Translations under genes and position numbers: made by a program | The notes under the pieces: generated by a model | What the model was told of the DNA's origin: nothing | Databases searched by the model: none | Seen by the model: the letters and a program-made list of their open reading frames with translations, nothing else | In this document: positions 26,498 through 35,848 of the stretch, one piece after another | Position numbering within the stretch: position 1 is the stretch's first letter | How the letters are laid out: the number at the start of each line of letters is the position of its first letter | Assembly: GCF_000953715.1 (NCBI RefSeq) | Contig: NZ_LN824141.1 | Coordinates: forward strand, 1 to 64,000 | DNA length: 64,000 nt | Origin: Defluviitoga tunisiensis | GTDB lineage: Bacteria; Thermotogota; Thermotogae; Petrotogales; Petrotogaceae | Direction of reading: 5' to 3'

Positions 26498-27766
26498 TTA
26501 AATATTTACCACCATCTCCGCATTCAATCTTAGAAGCGCATTCAGTGCTGCTAATTTTAAACTTCCGCTTTCGTACGGATCTTTAAGAATTTGATGAGGA
26601 ATCTCCCAATAATCTTTAGCTTTGAAGAACTTCAATAAATTAATCGCACTTTTTCTTATAGATACAGGATATATTTTATTTGATGCTATATTTGAAGCAT
26701 CTCCCACAAAATTCTCTAATTTTAATTTTCGAATTATTTTTAAGCCCTCTCTAATTCTTTTTGAAGATAAAGAATTTAAGAAGTCACTCACATAATCAAC
26801 TAATGAGTAATCCTGAAAATGCAGCAAATAATCGGTAGCTCCTATAACTAAATCATCATCTATTGCATCTAAGAATTCTCTACATAATTCAACATAACCC
26901 ATATCTTCTTTTTCAGTTGCTAAACTTAGACCATACTTAACTATACGAGCATCATCACTCTGTATAAACTTTTCAATCAGCCACGAAGGAATTGCATCAA
27001 TTCCACATACCTTTTTAGAAGTTTTAGCAGCATTTTGTAAAATGATTAAATTCGATTCTTCATTCATAACTTTATCCATAAATTGATTTATGATTTCACA
27101 AGGAATTCCAGAAAAGAATTTAATAATTAAGTTTTTTGTATCAATATCGCACTCAAAATATACCTCTTTCAGTGTGTTAAAAAAGGTGATGGAATCCGAA
27201 GCCTCATAATATCTTTTTAAAGCCATGGTTTTAACGCTTTTTTCAATATTTATAGAGACTAAAGTATCTGAAATATTATCCAACGCGTAAATTAACTGTC
27301 TTATTTTTATGTAAGGATCATCTTTTAATATTTCTATCAATTTATTTGAATCTTCTGGATAAAACTCAAGAAATGTAGTTAACAATTGATACCTAACGAT
27401 TGGATCTGGATCTTTAGCAAAGTCTAAAATATATTCTATTGGTTCCATACCCATACTTATGTAACTAATAATAGCTTCTTTTCTAATGTTGGGGGAGATG
27501 TCTTTCAGTGACTCTTTAACTGTTTTTTCATCTAAAAGCCCCATTTTTTCTAAGTATCTATAAGCAGCAAATCTAACATCTTTATCAGGATCTTGTAAAA
27601 AGTCTTTAACTATCGGAGTCTGTATTTTTTGTTTAGTTAATTCCTGAATAGCCTTAGATTTAAAGGCAGGATAAGGTGAATCTAACATATCAAAATATAT
27701 TTGAACGTTCTCTGATCTAATCCTTTCTTCTAAAAGTTTATATGTCTCAATTATCTCATTTGCCAT
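26498..27766 (-). CDS. HEAT-repeat protein
   Basis: A 422-residue all-helical repeat protein. Consecutive units such as IVKDFLQDPDKDVRFAAYRY, DISPNIRKEAIISYI and AKDPDPIVRYQLLTTFLEF have the D-P-D-x-x-V-R pattern of HEAT repeats (residues about 35-150), with weaker repeats to the end. There is no signal peptide or catalytic motif. Such proteins are usually scaffolds. The partner is unknown. It stands between comF and a pseudopilin-like gene on the same strand. Confidence 0.75.
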   Translation of the reverse strand: MANEIIETYKLLEERIRSENVQIYFDMLDSPYPAFKSKAIQELTKQKIQTPIVKDFLQDPDKDVRFAAYRYLEKMGLLDEKTVKESLKDISPNIRKEAIISYISMGMEPIEYILDFAKDPDPIVRYQLLTTFLEFYPEDSNKLIEILKDDPYIKIRQLIYALDNISDTLVSINIEKSVKTMALKRYYEASDSITFFNTLKEVYFECDIDTKNLIIKFFSGIPCEIINQFMDKVMNEESNLIILQNAAKTSKKVCGIDAIPSWLIEKFIQSDDARIVKYGLSLATEKEDMGYVELCREFLDAIDDDLVIGATDYLLHFQDYSLVDYVSDFLNSLSSKRIREGLKIIRKLKLENFVGDASNIASNKIYPVSIRKSAINLLKFFKAKDYWEIPHQILKDPYESGSLKLAALNALLRLNAEMVVNI

Positions 27767-27810
27767 AATGATTATATCCTCCTACTTACACCAAGAAAGC
27801 GCCTAAAAAG

Positions 27811-28257
27811 CTATCTTAGGTCTTTTACAAACAATTTTATAATATAATCTCTATCTAATGTTACTATTATGAATTTACCATCATATGAAAAAGCAGTAAT
27901 TTTTTGAGAAATGAAAGTATATCCCTTCGTAATATTACTATATTTATATCTCAATAGTTTTTGGGTTAGTGAGTCGAAAGAAAATCCAACTTTTCCTCCT
28001 TCTACACTATCCCCCAATATACTTGAAGAAAATTGCCCAGAAGAAAGTGAAGTTACGTTTTTCATTTCATTCTTTGAGACAATAATTATTTCCATAACTG
28101 TATTTGATAGAATATTTAAATCTATTATCTCTTCTAAAGCATCTTTTAAAAGAAAAAAAGTACCAATAAATGTTGAAAGAACTATCAACATACTAATAGA
28201 TACTATAAATAATTCAAAGATACTTTCAACAAGCAGAAATCCTTCTTTTCTTTTCAT
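27811..28257 (-). CDS. Type IV pilin-like (pseudopilin) protein
   Basis: A 148-residue protein with a short basic leader (MKRKE) followed by GFLLVESIFELFIVSISMLI. This is a prepilin peptidase site (cleavage after Gly6) with Glu at position +5 of the mature protein and a hydrophobic helix. The rest is a small beta-rich domain. It is probably a minor pilin of a type IV pilus, competence or secretion apparatus. It starts just downstream of a small exported protein gene. Identification rests on the N-terminal motif only. Confidence 0.75.
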   Translation of the reverse strand: MKRKEGFLLVESIFELFIVSISMLIVLSTFIGTFFLLKDALEEIIDLNILSNTVMEIIIVSKNEMKNVTSLSSGQFSSSILGDSVEGGKVGFSFDSLTQKLLRYKYSNITKGYTFISQKITAFSYDGKFIIVTLDRDYIIKLFVKDLR

Positions 28258-28270
28258 TCGATATTATATT

Positions 28271-28786
28271 TCAAAAAGGCTCAACTAGAAAAATTGAAAA
28301 ATCAATTCTTCCATTTACCAATCTTAATTCCATTTTTAAATCATCTATGAAATTAAGTGGCTTTGGAACTTCATAACCTATTTTTATAACAAAATAATCT
28401 AAAAATTCTTTTTTACTTTTAAACGGATATCCTACACATATTTTTGAAGAAATTCCTTTAAAATATATATCTAAGGCAGAATAAGCATAAGTTCCTCTCT
28501 TAGATTTATCATTCATCCATAATAAACCAGCATCTAAAGATAAATTATCATTAATTTCCCAAATTTCGGCTGATACATCCATTATAGTGATAAGACTCAA
28601 TGTATCATTAAAAGAAGGGCTAAAATCAAAACTAAAATTAAAATCGTTAGATTCCAAACCAACTCTTAAAGCCAAATCAAACTCGCTTTTTTCGTTTAAT
28701 ACTGAAAAGCCCAAATCATATCTTACCTGAGAAAAGCAAAGTAAGGAAAATAATAATACTATTGCAGAGATAAAAAATTTTTTCAT
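28271..28786 (-). CDS. Small exported beta-rich protein of unknown function
   Basis: I do not recognise a family. The 171-residue protein has a signal peptide (MKKFFISAIVLLFSLLCFSQ, cleavage likely after about residue 20). The body is rich in alternating hydrophobic and polar residues (VRYDLGFSVL, FDLALRVGL, FNFSFDFS, and so on) and ends in F-S-I-F-L-V-E-P-F. This pattern is typical of a small outer-membrane beta-barrel or a periplasmic beta-sandwich. A leader repeat precedes it and AGGAGG lies before the ATG. The gene order suggests an envelope role. Confidence 0.65.
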   Translation of the reverse strand: MKKFFISAIVLLFSLLCFSQVRYDLGFSVLNEKSEFDLALRVGLESNDFNFSFDFSPSFNDTLSLITIMDVSAEIWEINDNLSLDAGLLWMNDKSKRGTYAYSALDIYFKGISSKICVGYPFKSKKEFLDYFVIKIGYEVPKPLNFIDDLKMELRLVNGRIDFSIFLVEPF

Positions 28787-28799
28787 GAAATTTATCCTC

Positions 28800-29075
28800 C
28801 TAAGATATTCGAATTACTCACTTTAGAAATAATTGAAACCCATATTTTATATATCTATTTTAAGATCCATAATTTTTATATAAATACCTCTACAATTCTA
28901 ATACTCATTTATCCTTAATTTTTTTGAACTATTTGGTACTTAAGGAAGGAAGGAGGGCTTTGCCCTAGACCCTTATAAATCAAAATTCCTTACTAATTAT
29001 TCTTTCTTTAAACTATTTGGTACTTAAGGAAGGAAGGAGGGCTTCGCCCGAGACCCTTATAAATCAAAATTCCAT
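28800..29075 (-). repeat. Leader repeat (tandem palindromic units plus AT-rich module) upstream of the gene at 28786
   Basis: Read on the minus strand, two units (29072-29012 and 28985-28929) read TTTATAAGGGTCT, then GGGC/GCCC, then TTAAGTACCAAATAGTT. An AT-rich module follows (about 28925-28800) with GAGGTATTT and TTTCTAAAGTGAGTAA, identical words to those before murE. The whole 341-base gap between the LptA-like gene and the small exported protein is occupied by this repeat. Confidence 0.8.
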
Positions 29076-29127
29076 TTTTAGAAGTTCTTCATTTCTTAAG
29101 TCCTTAATATCAAGAATGTAAAAACAA

Positions 29128-29751
29128 TCAGTCTTCGACCTGAAGAATTAAATTAACTGACTGAGCTTCAATCTCATTGGTTTTTGTATTAAAATACGCT
29201 ACTTGAGAATCCATATCAATTTTTTTACTCTCATTCACAATTTTCACATTATCAAAAAGTGACAGTAAAGTCGCACTTTCCTCATATTTAAATCTTTTGG
29301 ATTTAATTGAATAATCGTCTTTTGTAATTAGAACATGTTCTTTTGAAAAACCCTCATATAATTTTTTACTGTTGTCTAATACAAGTTCATCACAAAAAAT
29401 CTGAATAAACGATTCTTCGATAGATATATTACTTTCAACATTGTATCTTAAGGTTCCTTTTTCAGTTTGTAGATCAAAAATCAAATAATCAGACGTAGCC
29501 TCAAATGAGTCTCCTTTGATATGAACTTTGTTTGTCTCAACATCTCTCCAATCATCATTTACCAAAGATATAGTGGCATAATCTGTAGTTATAATAAGAT
29601 CATCTTTTTGTATAAAGACATTACCGGTTAATATATATCTTTTTTCTTCTCCCTTAACACTATCAGCCTTTACATTGATAGTCGCAGGAAAAGATAAGAT
29701 TGAAATGAAAATAAAAAAAGAAACAAGAACAAAACTAATAAACTTTTTCAT
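29128..29751 (-). CDS. LptA/OstA-like periplasmic protein
   Basis: A 207-residue exported protein (signal peptide up to about residue 23, FPATINVKADS after it). The mature part has the repeating pattern of the OstA/LptA beta-jellyroll: YILTGNVFIQKDDLIITTDYATI, HIKGDSFEATSDYLIF, IFCDELVLDNSKKLYEG. In Gram-negative bacteria this fold bridges lipopolysaccharide across the periplasm. Thermotogota have an outer sheath but no classical LPS, so the ligand here is unknown. It overlaps the divergent patatin-like gene by 4 bases and so belongs to the patatin/toga operon. Confidence 0.75.
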   Translation of the reverse strand: MKKFISFVLVSFFIFISILSFPATINVKADSVKGEEKRYILTGNVFIQKDDLIITTDYATISLVNDDWRDVETNKVHIKGDSFEATSDYLIFDLQTEKGTLRYNVESNISIEESFIQIFCDELVLDNSKKLYEGFSKEHVLITKDDYSIKSKRFKYEESATLLSLFDNVKIVNESKKIDMDSQVAYFNTKTNEIEAQSVNLILQVED

Positions 29752-30518
29752 TTATTATCCCACCACTCTTTTATTCGACTTTGACCATCAAAAAAAGCAG
29801 ACATATCAAAATAAGAAGTTAAATTTTTTTTAGGCTCGATTTTTGTGAATTTTTCAGTTAATATTTGATAATTTTTTAAACTTCTTGAATAAGAAACCTT
29901 TAAAAGTATCTCTACAGTATTTTTAGGAATAGGATAATCCAAATTCGAATCAAAAGATATAATTAGAGAGTCGCTTGAGAATTTTTGTGGAATAAGAGAC
30001 AAAAAAGATGAAGGAATAAAATAGCCATCTTCATATAGATAATATGGATAATAAGGAGGAAAAGCTAATTCCATCATTAACATGTCAACTATAGATGTAT
30101 TTTTATCTAGATTAACAACTTTTTTGCTCTTTAATTCAAATACTTCAAAATTTATATCTTTATTTAATGATTTCAAAGTATCTTTGCCAAAATAGTCTTT
30201 TAAAAATTCTTTTAATATTTGTGGTTCATATAGTGACATCTTTCCTCTTCCTAACCTAATTAGGGCAGTGGTCTGGGCGTATAAATTATTGTACAATTCA
30301 AACGAACTTATAATATCTTTAATAGGGTTGTTTTTTTTGTTGATAAAATCTTTTAATCGTCCAAAAAAATTCTCACCATACATTGAGTAAAATAACCCTC
30401 TCAAACTACCAACACTTGATGTATAAATTGTTAAGTTTTCTTCATGCTTAGCTAAAAATTCTAAAACCCCAGATTCCCAATAGAAACCTTCAAAAAATCC
30501 ACCCATAACCAAATTCAA
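29748..30518 (-). CDS. Divergent patatin-like protein
   Basis: A 256-residue relative of the patatin-type lipase encoded just upstream. The N-terminal VMGGFFEGFYWESGVLEFL aligns with the oxyanion-hole GSGGARGAAHVGLIEI. The nucleophile elbow reads T-S-S-V-G (Ser35) instead of G-x-S-x-G, and the second catalytic motif reads DGY (Asp164) instead of DGG. Ser and Asp may be retained, but the glycine-rich oxyanion loop is largely gone, so activity is doubtful. It overlaps the neighbouring genes by 4 bases on both sides, which implies co-translation and perhaps a regulatory or structural partner role. Confidence 0.7.
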   Translation of the reverse strand: MNLVMGGFFEGFYWESGVLEFLAKHEENLTIYTSSVGSLRGLFYSMYGENFFGRLKDFINKKNNPIKDIISSFELYNNLYAQTTALIRLGRGKMSLYEPQILKEFLKDYFGKDTLKSLNKDINFEVFELKSKKVVNLDKNTSIVDMLMMELAFPPYYPYYLYEDGYFIPSSFLSLIPQKFSSDSLIISFDSNLDYPIPKNTVEILLKVSYSRSLKNYQILTEKFTKIEPKKNLTSYFDMSAFFDGQSRIKEWWDNK

Positions 30519-31318
30519 GATTGTATCCCTTCCCTTTCAAGTTGCTCAATAATATAACTCTTTGATTGAATATATATATCGTTAAATGCTGAAAAATCCA
30601 CCCATGAGTATGTCAATGGATATTTATATATCTCGTTTGCATTTTTTAATTCATATCTATTCATCAAATCATTCTTATTATCATCTATCGAAAGCAAAAA
30701 ATCCAGTCCGTTATCATATTTAATATTATTATTACTTTGATAAGATAAATCGCTGGCTATTACATAATTTGCACCCAATTTTTTTGCAAAATTAACTGGA
30801 ATAGGATTCAACACACCTCCGTCTAGATGCTGCATGCCTCCAAGTCTTAAAGGTGGAAAGACCCCAGGAACGTTAGACGAAGCCATCACTGCATCGATAA
30901 TATATCCTTCAGTAATTTCAATTTCTTGTCCACTTTCTAAATCGTATGATACAATTCCAAGCTTAATTTTACATTCTGAAAATCTTTTTCTTCCATAAAG
31001 TTCTTTATAAATATCATAAACAAAATCATTTTGTAAAAAACTTTTTCCAGCAATCATTTTAGGAAAATTAGTTATTTTTTTATTTAAAATCTTAAAATTA
31101 GAATTAATTATATCTATATTTTTCTTTATCACCCTATCAAAAACTCGTACTAAATTAGCCTTTGGATATAACGCAAAGAAAGCTCCTACTATAGCTCCAG
31201 CACTAGAACCAGTTACAACTTCTATGTTAATCTCTCTCTTATTTATAATTTCTATAAGCCCTACATGAGCAGCGCCTCTGGCGCCTCCACTACCTAAAGC
31301 AAGTCCATATTTCTTCAT
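30515..31318 (-). CDS. Patatin-like phospholipase
   Basis: Predicted serine acyl hydrolase with a Ser-Asp dyad. The oxyanion loop GSGGARGAAH is at residues 9-18, the nucleophile elbow TGSSAG has Ser39, and the aspartate is in the DGGVLNPIPV motif near residue 167. The length of 267 is typical of the RssA/YchK-type bacterial patatins. There is no signal peptide, so it is probably cytoplasmic or membrane-associated. It is encoded between an Omp-alpha-like gene and its divergent paralogue, suggesting lipid remodelling for the outer sheath. Confidence 0.88.
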   Translation of the reverse strand: MKKYGLALGSGGARGAAHVGLIEIINKREINIEVVTGSSAGAIVGAFFALYPKANLVRVFDRVIKKNIDIINSNFKILNKKITNFPKMIAGKSFLQNDFVYDIYKELYGRKRFSECKIKLGIVSYDLESGQEIEITEGYIIDAVMASSNVPGVFPPLRLGGMQHLDGGVLNPIPVNFAKKLGANYVIASDLSYQSNNNIKYDNGLDFLLSIDDNKNDLMNRYELKNANEIYKYPLTYSWVDFSAFNDIYIQSKSYIIEQLEREGIQS

Positions 31319-31383
31319 AATTTTCTCTCCTACTTTTTTGCATCAAACAAATAATATATTACTATAAAAATATTACATTAAAT

Positions 31384-33456
31384 TCAATCTCCCGTTGACA
31401 ATACAAGCCATGTAACTAATGCACCGACAGCAACCCCTAACAGACTCGTAATAAACGTCGTAGAAAAGTCCTTACTTTCTTTTTGCTCTATTTTCTTTTC
31501 TAATTCTACTACCTTGGTTGCGGTTTCTTGGGTATTAAAGGTAACCTGAGACATATTTTCATCATAATAGATCATAGCCTTTTCAATTTGCAAAATCCGT
31601 GATTCTAAATTTTTTAAATTATTATCCAATTCTACAATATTTTTATCTAAAACAATTATCTCAGAAGAAAGTTCATTATATAGCTCAATCTTTAAATCAT
31701 CTTTAAGTAATTTTGGATCTGTATAATACTCTGCTTCGATTTTTAAATCATAATATTTACTTAAAAGCTGATCGTAAGCGCTTTTTAATTCTTTTATTTC
31801 TGAAGAACTTACTTGAAAATCACCAAGAGTTTTTTCTATATTTGACAGTCTATTATCCAATGCAACTACTTCATTACTGATATTGTAATTGTTTCTGTTT
31901 AATATTTCCAAATTTGATTCTATACTATATAATTTTTGAGATATTGTTGACATGTTTTTTAAGGTAGTCAATGAGTCTTGATTTAAATCAGTTAAACTTG
32001 TTATTGCTTTGATTTGTGCACTTAAAACCTCTAAATTTTGTTTTAGTTCTTCGACTTGGGTAGAATTTTTGTCTAAAATTCTTTTTAGGTCAGAATAATT
32101 GTTTTGTATATCTTCAAAGGTAACAGCATAATACGATAACTGGCTAACTTGGTCATAATAAACCCCAAAAGTTCTTTCTAAACTTGCCACTCTTTCTTGT
32201 AGATTTTTAATATCTATTGGACTAGTTTCTATAGTTTGTGATTGCGTGCCGGTTTGTGAAAGACTAGATAATTCATACATAATATTATCCAGTTTTTTGT
32301 TTTGATTTATTATTTGTTCTACCAAACTTTCATACTTTTTTTGCATCTCATTAATTTTGTTATCATACAAGACTTGTCTAGCTTCAAAAGTATCTATATG
32401 AGATTTGTTCTCATAAACTTGATCAGAAAGAAGCGAAAGATCGGAAGCAAAGTTATCTGTACGAATTTTTAGTGCTTCGATATCTGTTTTAATTCCTAAT
32501 AAATCATATTCATCAGGTCTTTTTAAAGAAGTAGCTTCAGAAGAATAATTAGTCAAAATATAATTAATCTTAGCTTCATTCTCTTCAACTTTTTTTCTTA
32601 GATCATATAAACTAGAGTCATATGGGCTTATACGTCCTTCTAACGTAGTTACTCTTACATCTAATGATGTTAGTGTACTGTCTAGTGAACTTTCCAACAA
32701 AGCGGTTTGATATTTAGCTATACTTCTTAAACTTGTTTTTAAAGCATCTATTTCTTTCTCTATTGTTATATCAATATAATTTTGAAATTCCTCTTTAGTA
32801 TCTTGAGGAACGGTAACAATTAAACTGCTCAAACTTTCAAGTGATTTATCATACTTTTCGTTAAGCATATTAACTTCTTTTTCGAACTCGATCAATCTAT
32901 CTTCAAACATGGATAGAGATGCTAGAGTATCATTTGCAATATTTCTAACTTCTTCTTCTGCTGCTTGTTGTGCCACAGCTTTTGATGATTGCAAAATATT
33001 TTGAAATACAATATTATCTTTATTAAGAGGATGACCGGGCTGAATAACTGCTAATATATCTGAAACATTTTGTTCCAATTGAATAATACTTGAATTTAGG
33101 TAAGATAATCTATCGTCGTAAGCAAATAGAGTACTTTCTATATTATTAATTCTTGAATTCAAATTTTGATTCTCAAGGGATAAAAGTTTTTTACTTAGCT
33201 CATTCAATTGAGAATTATAACGTTTATCAAAATAATCAAGCATATTTACGCCAAATTCAGCTAAATCATATCTCAGAACCTCTTGGGTTCCTCGAAATCT
33301 TCCTTGGTTGTCTATAGACATTATACCGGTTTCAACCATTTTTATTACTTGAGAATAAAGAGGAGAAGAAGTTGGAAGATCAACAATATTTACTTGTGAA
33401 AAAATAGTTATAGAAAAAACCAAAATTAATAAAGTAAAAAATAGTCTTATTTGCAT
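31384..33456 (-). CDS. Omp-alpha-like toga spacer protein (SLH domain plus coiled coil)
   Basis: A 690-residue exported protein. It has a signal peptide (about 1-20), one S-layer-homology-type domain (SPLYSQVIKMVETGIMSIDN, with RGTQEVLRYDLAEF, about 30-75), and then a very long heptad-rich coiled coil (about 80-655). A C-terminal hydrophobic helix (TFITSLLGVAVGALVTWLVL) forms the anchor. This is the architecture of Omp-alpha of T. maritima, the rod that spans the periplasm between peptidoglycan and the toga, but it is longer than the roughly 400-residue original. It is encoded 3 bases from a PEGA-domain protein. Confidence 0.85.
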   Translation of the reverse strand: MQIRLFFTLLILVFSITIFSQVNIVDLPTSSPLYSQVIKMVETGIMSIDNQGRFRGTQEVLRYDLAEFGVNMLDYFDKRYNSQLNELSKKLLSLENQNLNSRINNIESTLFAYDDRLSYLNSSIIQLEQNVSDILAVIQPGHPLNKDNIVFQNILQSSKAVAQQAAEEEVRNIANDTLASLSMFEDRLIEFEKEVNMLNEKYDKSLESLSSLIVTVPQDTKEEFQNYIDITIEKEIDALKTSLRSIAKYQTALLESSLDSTLTSLDVRVTTLEGRISPYDSSLYDLRKKVEENEAKINYILTNYSSEATSLKRPDEYDLLGIKTDIEALKIRTDNFASDLSLLSDQVYENKSHIDTFEARQVLYDNKINEMQKKYESLVEQIINQNKKLDNIMYELSSLSQTGTQSQTIETSPIDIKNLQERVASLERTFGVYYDQVSQLSYYAVTFEDIQNNYSDLKRILDKNSTQVEELKQNLEVLSAQIKAITSLTDLNQDSLTTLKNMSTISQKLYSIESNLEILNRNNYNISNEVVALDNRLSNIEKTLGDFQVSSSEIKELKSAYDQLLSKYYDLKIEAEYYTDPKLLKDDLKIELYNELSSEIIVLDKNIVELDNNLKNLESRILQIEKAMIYYDENMSQVTFNTQETATKVVELEKKIEQKESKDFSTTFITSLLGVAVGALVTWLVLSTGD

Positions 33457-33459
33457 GAA

Positions 33460-35157
33460 TTATACCCCCGTTATAAGTTTATCCAAATCAATATATTGAG
33501 GCTCGTAAATAAAAACAACTATCGAATATGTACCATTTGAAAAAACGTTAGGACCTGCTTTTAAATAAAGTAATTGAGATGTTGAAAGATATTCCTGCGA
33601 ATTAACTGCAAATCTTCCTTCGCTGCAAACGACATTTACAGGAATTTTTATATCAAAATCAAAATTTAAAAATGTTTTATCTCCTTCTTTAATAAGAACT
33701 TTTTGAGTTCTAACTTCATTTAGATATCTCAACTCAACTTTATGTACCCCTGATTTTAAAGGATAACCTAGTAATCGATCGTTTGAAACAAATTTATCGT
33801 CTATATAAATCAATGGGTTTTTAACATTTGTGGTAACAAAAAGAGCTCCAAATCCTTTATCAACAAAAATATCCAAACTATTTGAAGGTTCTGCAAACAC
33901 AGAAAAAGTTCTACTAACGGTTCTTACATTCACAAACTGACCACCATTTAACGTATGAAAAACAAAAAAAGCTGGAATATTTTGAGTTTTCCCTAATAAG
34001 CTAGCAACTTTTTCTTCAATACTGTACACATTAATTGCACTAATTTTTCTTAAATCATAATAATAATTGGATTCTATAAGATCTTTACTTATCAAAAAAT
34101 CCATTTTGCCACTATCTGAAGATAGTTTCACTAAATGCATGTTATTGTCTAAATTGATATAATCAATATTTTTTCCCAAATATTTACCATCAATATTAAA
34201 TTCAAAATCTTCTGAATTTAGTAAACCAACCAACTTTTTTGTTTCATTTAATTCTACATAGTACTTATTAATTCCATTTTCTGTAAACTGTGATCTTAGT
34301 TCTTTAGTTTCATATCCAGCTTTTGATATCGTTAATATATAATCGCCAGGTTCAAAAATCCCATAATAAGGAGTAGTTCCTATATATTTATTGTTCAAAA
34401 AAACTCCTGATTCTTTTGGCGTACTATCAATAAAAACCTCAATACCACGTTTAAGTTCTATAGTAATTTTATCATTTACATTTACATTCTCCAAAGTTTG
34501 TTCTATATAGCCTTCCTTTTTTACAATTACTTTGTTTAATTTATCTTTTTTCAGTTTTAAGGGGGTTGTTCCGACTTTCATATCTTCTACATAAACATCA
34601 GCTCCTTGTGGAAGCGAATCTAAAATTATTTCATCTAATCCTAATAAATCAACATTAATTTCTTCTTTCCCAAAAGGCTTCAAATCTAATTTAACTATCT
34701 TTTCATGATAACCTTCACTTTTTAATATTATTTGATCTATTATGTAAGGGAGTTCTATCTCTTTGACTCCCTGTATATTGACACTTTCTTTCTTTCCCTT
34801 ATATTCGTATTCTAAATAAAGTTCGTCTAACTCCGAATTTAAAAGAAGTTTTGACAAAGGCACTTGTTCGGCTACTATTGTAGCTTCACTTCCAATCAAG
34901 GATAAGCTAACAATATAATCAGTGTATCCGTTTTTCAGAATTCTTAACACTCCACTAGAATTATCAATAATTTCAAACTTTGCGGGGACTTCTTTGACTA
35001 TTCCCAGAAGATTGCCACCAAAGTAGACTGCACTACCAGGCAATGCATCAATATTTATAATATAAGAAAATCCAAAACTCGAAAAAGCTAAAATATTACA
35101 AAGTACAACTAATAGAACTAAAATAGCCAAATTGCTAATGTTCCATTTTTTGTTCAT
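33460..35157 (-). CDS. PEGA-domain exported surface protein
   Basis: A 565-residue protein with an N-terminal signal or anchor helix (about 10-30) and several PEGA repeats. Recognisable copies are LDSLPQGADVYVEDMKVG, DSTPKESGVFLNNKYIG and further weaker ones at the start and near residue 440. PEGA domains are beta-sandwich modules often found in cell-surface and S-layer-associated proteins. The gene precedes the Omp-alpha-like gene with a 3-base gap, so it is probably part of the same envelope operon. The precise partner is unknown. Confidence 0.8.
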   Translation of the reverse strand: MNKKWNISNLAILVLLVVLCNILAFSSFGFSYIINIDALPGSAVYFGGNLLGIVKEVPAKFEIIDNSSGVLRILKNGYTDYIVSLSLIGSEATIVAEQVPLSKLLLNSELDELYLEYEYKGKKESVNIQGVKEIELPYIIDQIILKSEGYHEKIVKLDLKPFGKEEINVDLLGLDEIILDSLPQGADVYVEDMKVGTTPLKLKKDKLNKVIVKKEGYIEQTLENVNVNDKITIELKRGIEVFIDSTPKESGVFLNNKYIGTTPYYGIFEPGDYILTISKAGYETKELRSQFTENGINKYYVELNETKKLVGLLNSEDFEFNIDGKYLGKNIDYINLDNNMHLVKLSSDSGKMDFLISKDLIESNYYYDLRKISAINVYSIEEKVASLLGKTQNIPAFFVFHTLNGGQFVNVRTVSRTFSVFAEPSNSLDIFVDKGFGALFVTTNVKNPLIYIDDKFVSNDRLLGYPLKSGVHKVELRYLNEVRTQKVLIKEGDKTFLNFDFDIKIPVNVVCSEGRFAVNSQEYLSTSQLLYLKAGPNVFSNGTYSIVVFIYEPQYIDLDKLITGV

Positions 35158-35167
35158 TTTTATCCTC

Positions 35168-35611
35168 CTAGCTCAATTTGGTTTCATTCATGATTTTATT
35201 TATCTCATTTAATATTTCTATAGTTCTAACCTTATCTCCCAATTTATTATAAACTTTTTCTATTAATTTTACCCTAGTTTCAATAACTTCTTCAATTATA
35301 TTCTTTCCTTTTTGGGTAATATTTACCATATAAACTCTTCGATCTTCAGGAGACTTTTCTTTAGTCAGGTATCCCATTGTTTCTAGCCTACTTACAATAC
35401 CTGTTGTTGTACTTTTGGTTATTCCAAGTCTTTTACTTATGTCGCTAAGCATTTTTGGACCTCTAAAATATATAATCTGCATAACATCAAATTGGGCCGG
35501 AGAAATATCAAAATCTTTTAAAACTTTCCTACCTTCACTTTTAATTTTAGAACAGATTTCTCTTATTAGCTTTTCCATTTGAGCAGGCTGACCTAAAAGA
35601 TCATTCTCCAT
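35168..35611 (-). CDS. MarR-family transcriptional regulator
   Basis: A 147-residue winged-helix regulator. The DNA-binding domain spans about 35-105 with ISKRLGITKSTTTGIVSRLE as the recognition region and KSPEDRRVYMVNIT as the wing. It is divergently arranged with a MATE transporter, and the 237-base gap is likely to hold its operator. The AT-rich sequence there has short imperfect palindromes such as AAAAATATTTTT near 35690, none decisive. It probably controls the transporter in response to a drug or phenolic ligand (family inference). Confidence 0.85.
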   Translation of the reverse strand: MENDLLGQPAQMEKLIREICSKIKSEGRKVLKDFDISPAQFDVMQIIYFRGPKMLSDISKRLGITKSTTTGIVSRLETMGYLTKEKSPEDRRVYMVNITQKGKNIIEEVIETRVKLIEKVYNKLGDKVRTIEILNEINKIMNETKLS

Positions 35612-35848
35612 ATTGCTTCCTCCTTAGTGCAAATTATCGAATTTTTTTAGATTCTATTTGCTGTTTTGAATGTTTTTCAGTACAAAAAATATTTTTGTTT
35701 TTTCATTCTAATAGTATATCATATGTTACAACTTGTTAAATAAAAATCTTTTCAATATTGATTTTATAATATTTTGATATAATTATAAGTAAATATAATT
35801 TGTAAAAAACTAAATTTACATTGTTCTAATAATATTCGGAGGAGAGTA

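Noticed and set aside
35612-35848. MarR operator in the marR/MATE gap
   Set aside because: The region is so AT-rich that several weak palindromes occur; none stands out enough to report as a site.
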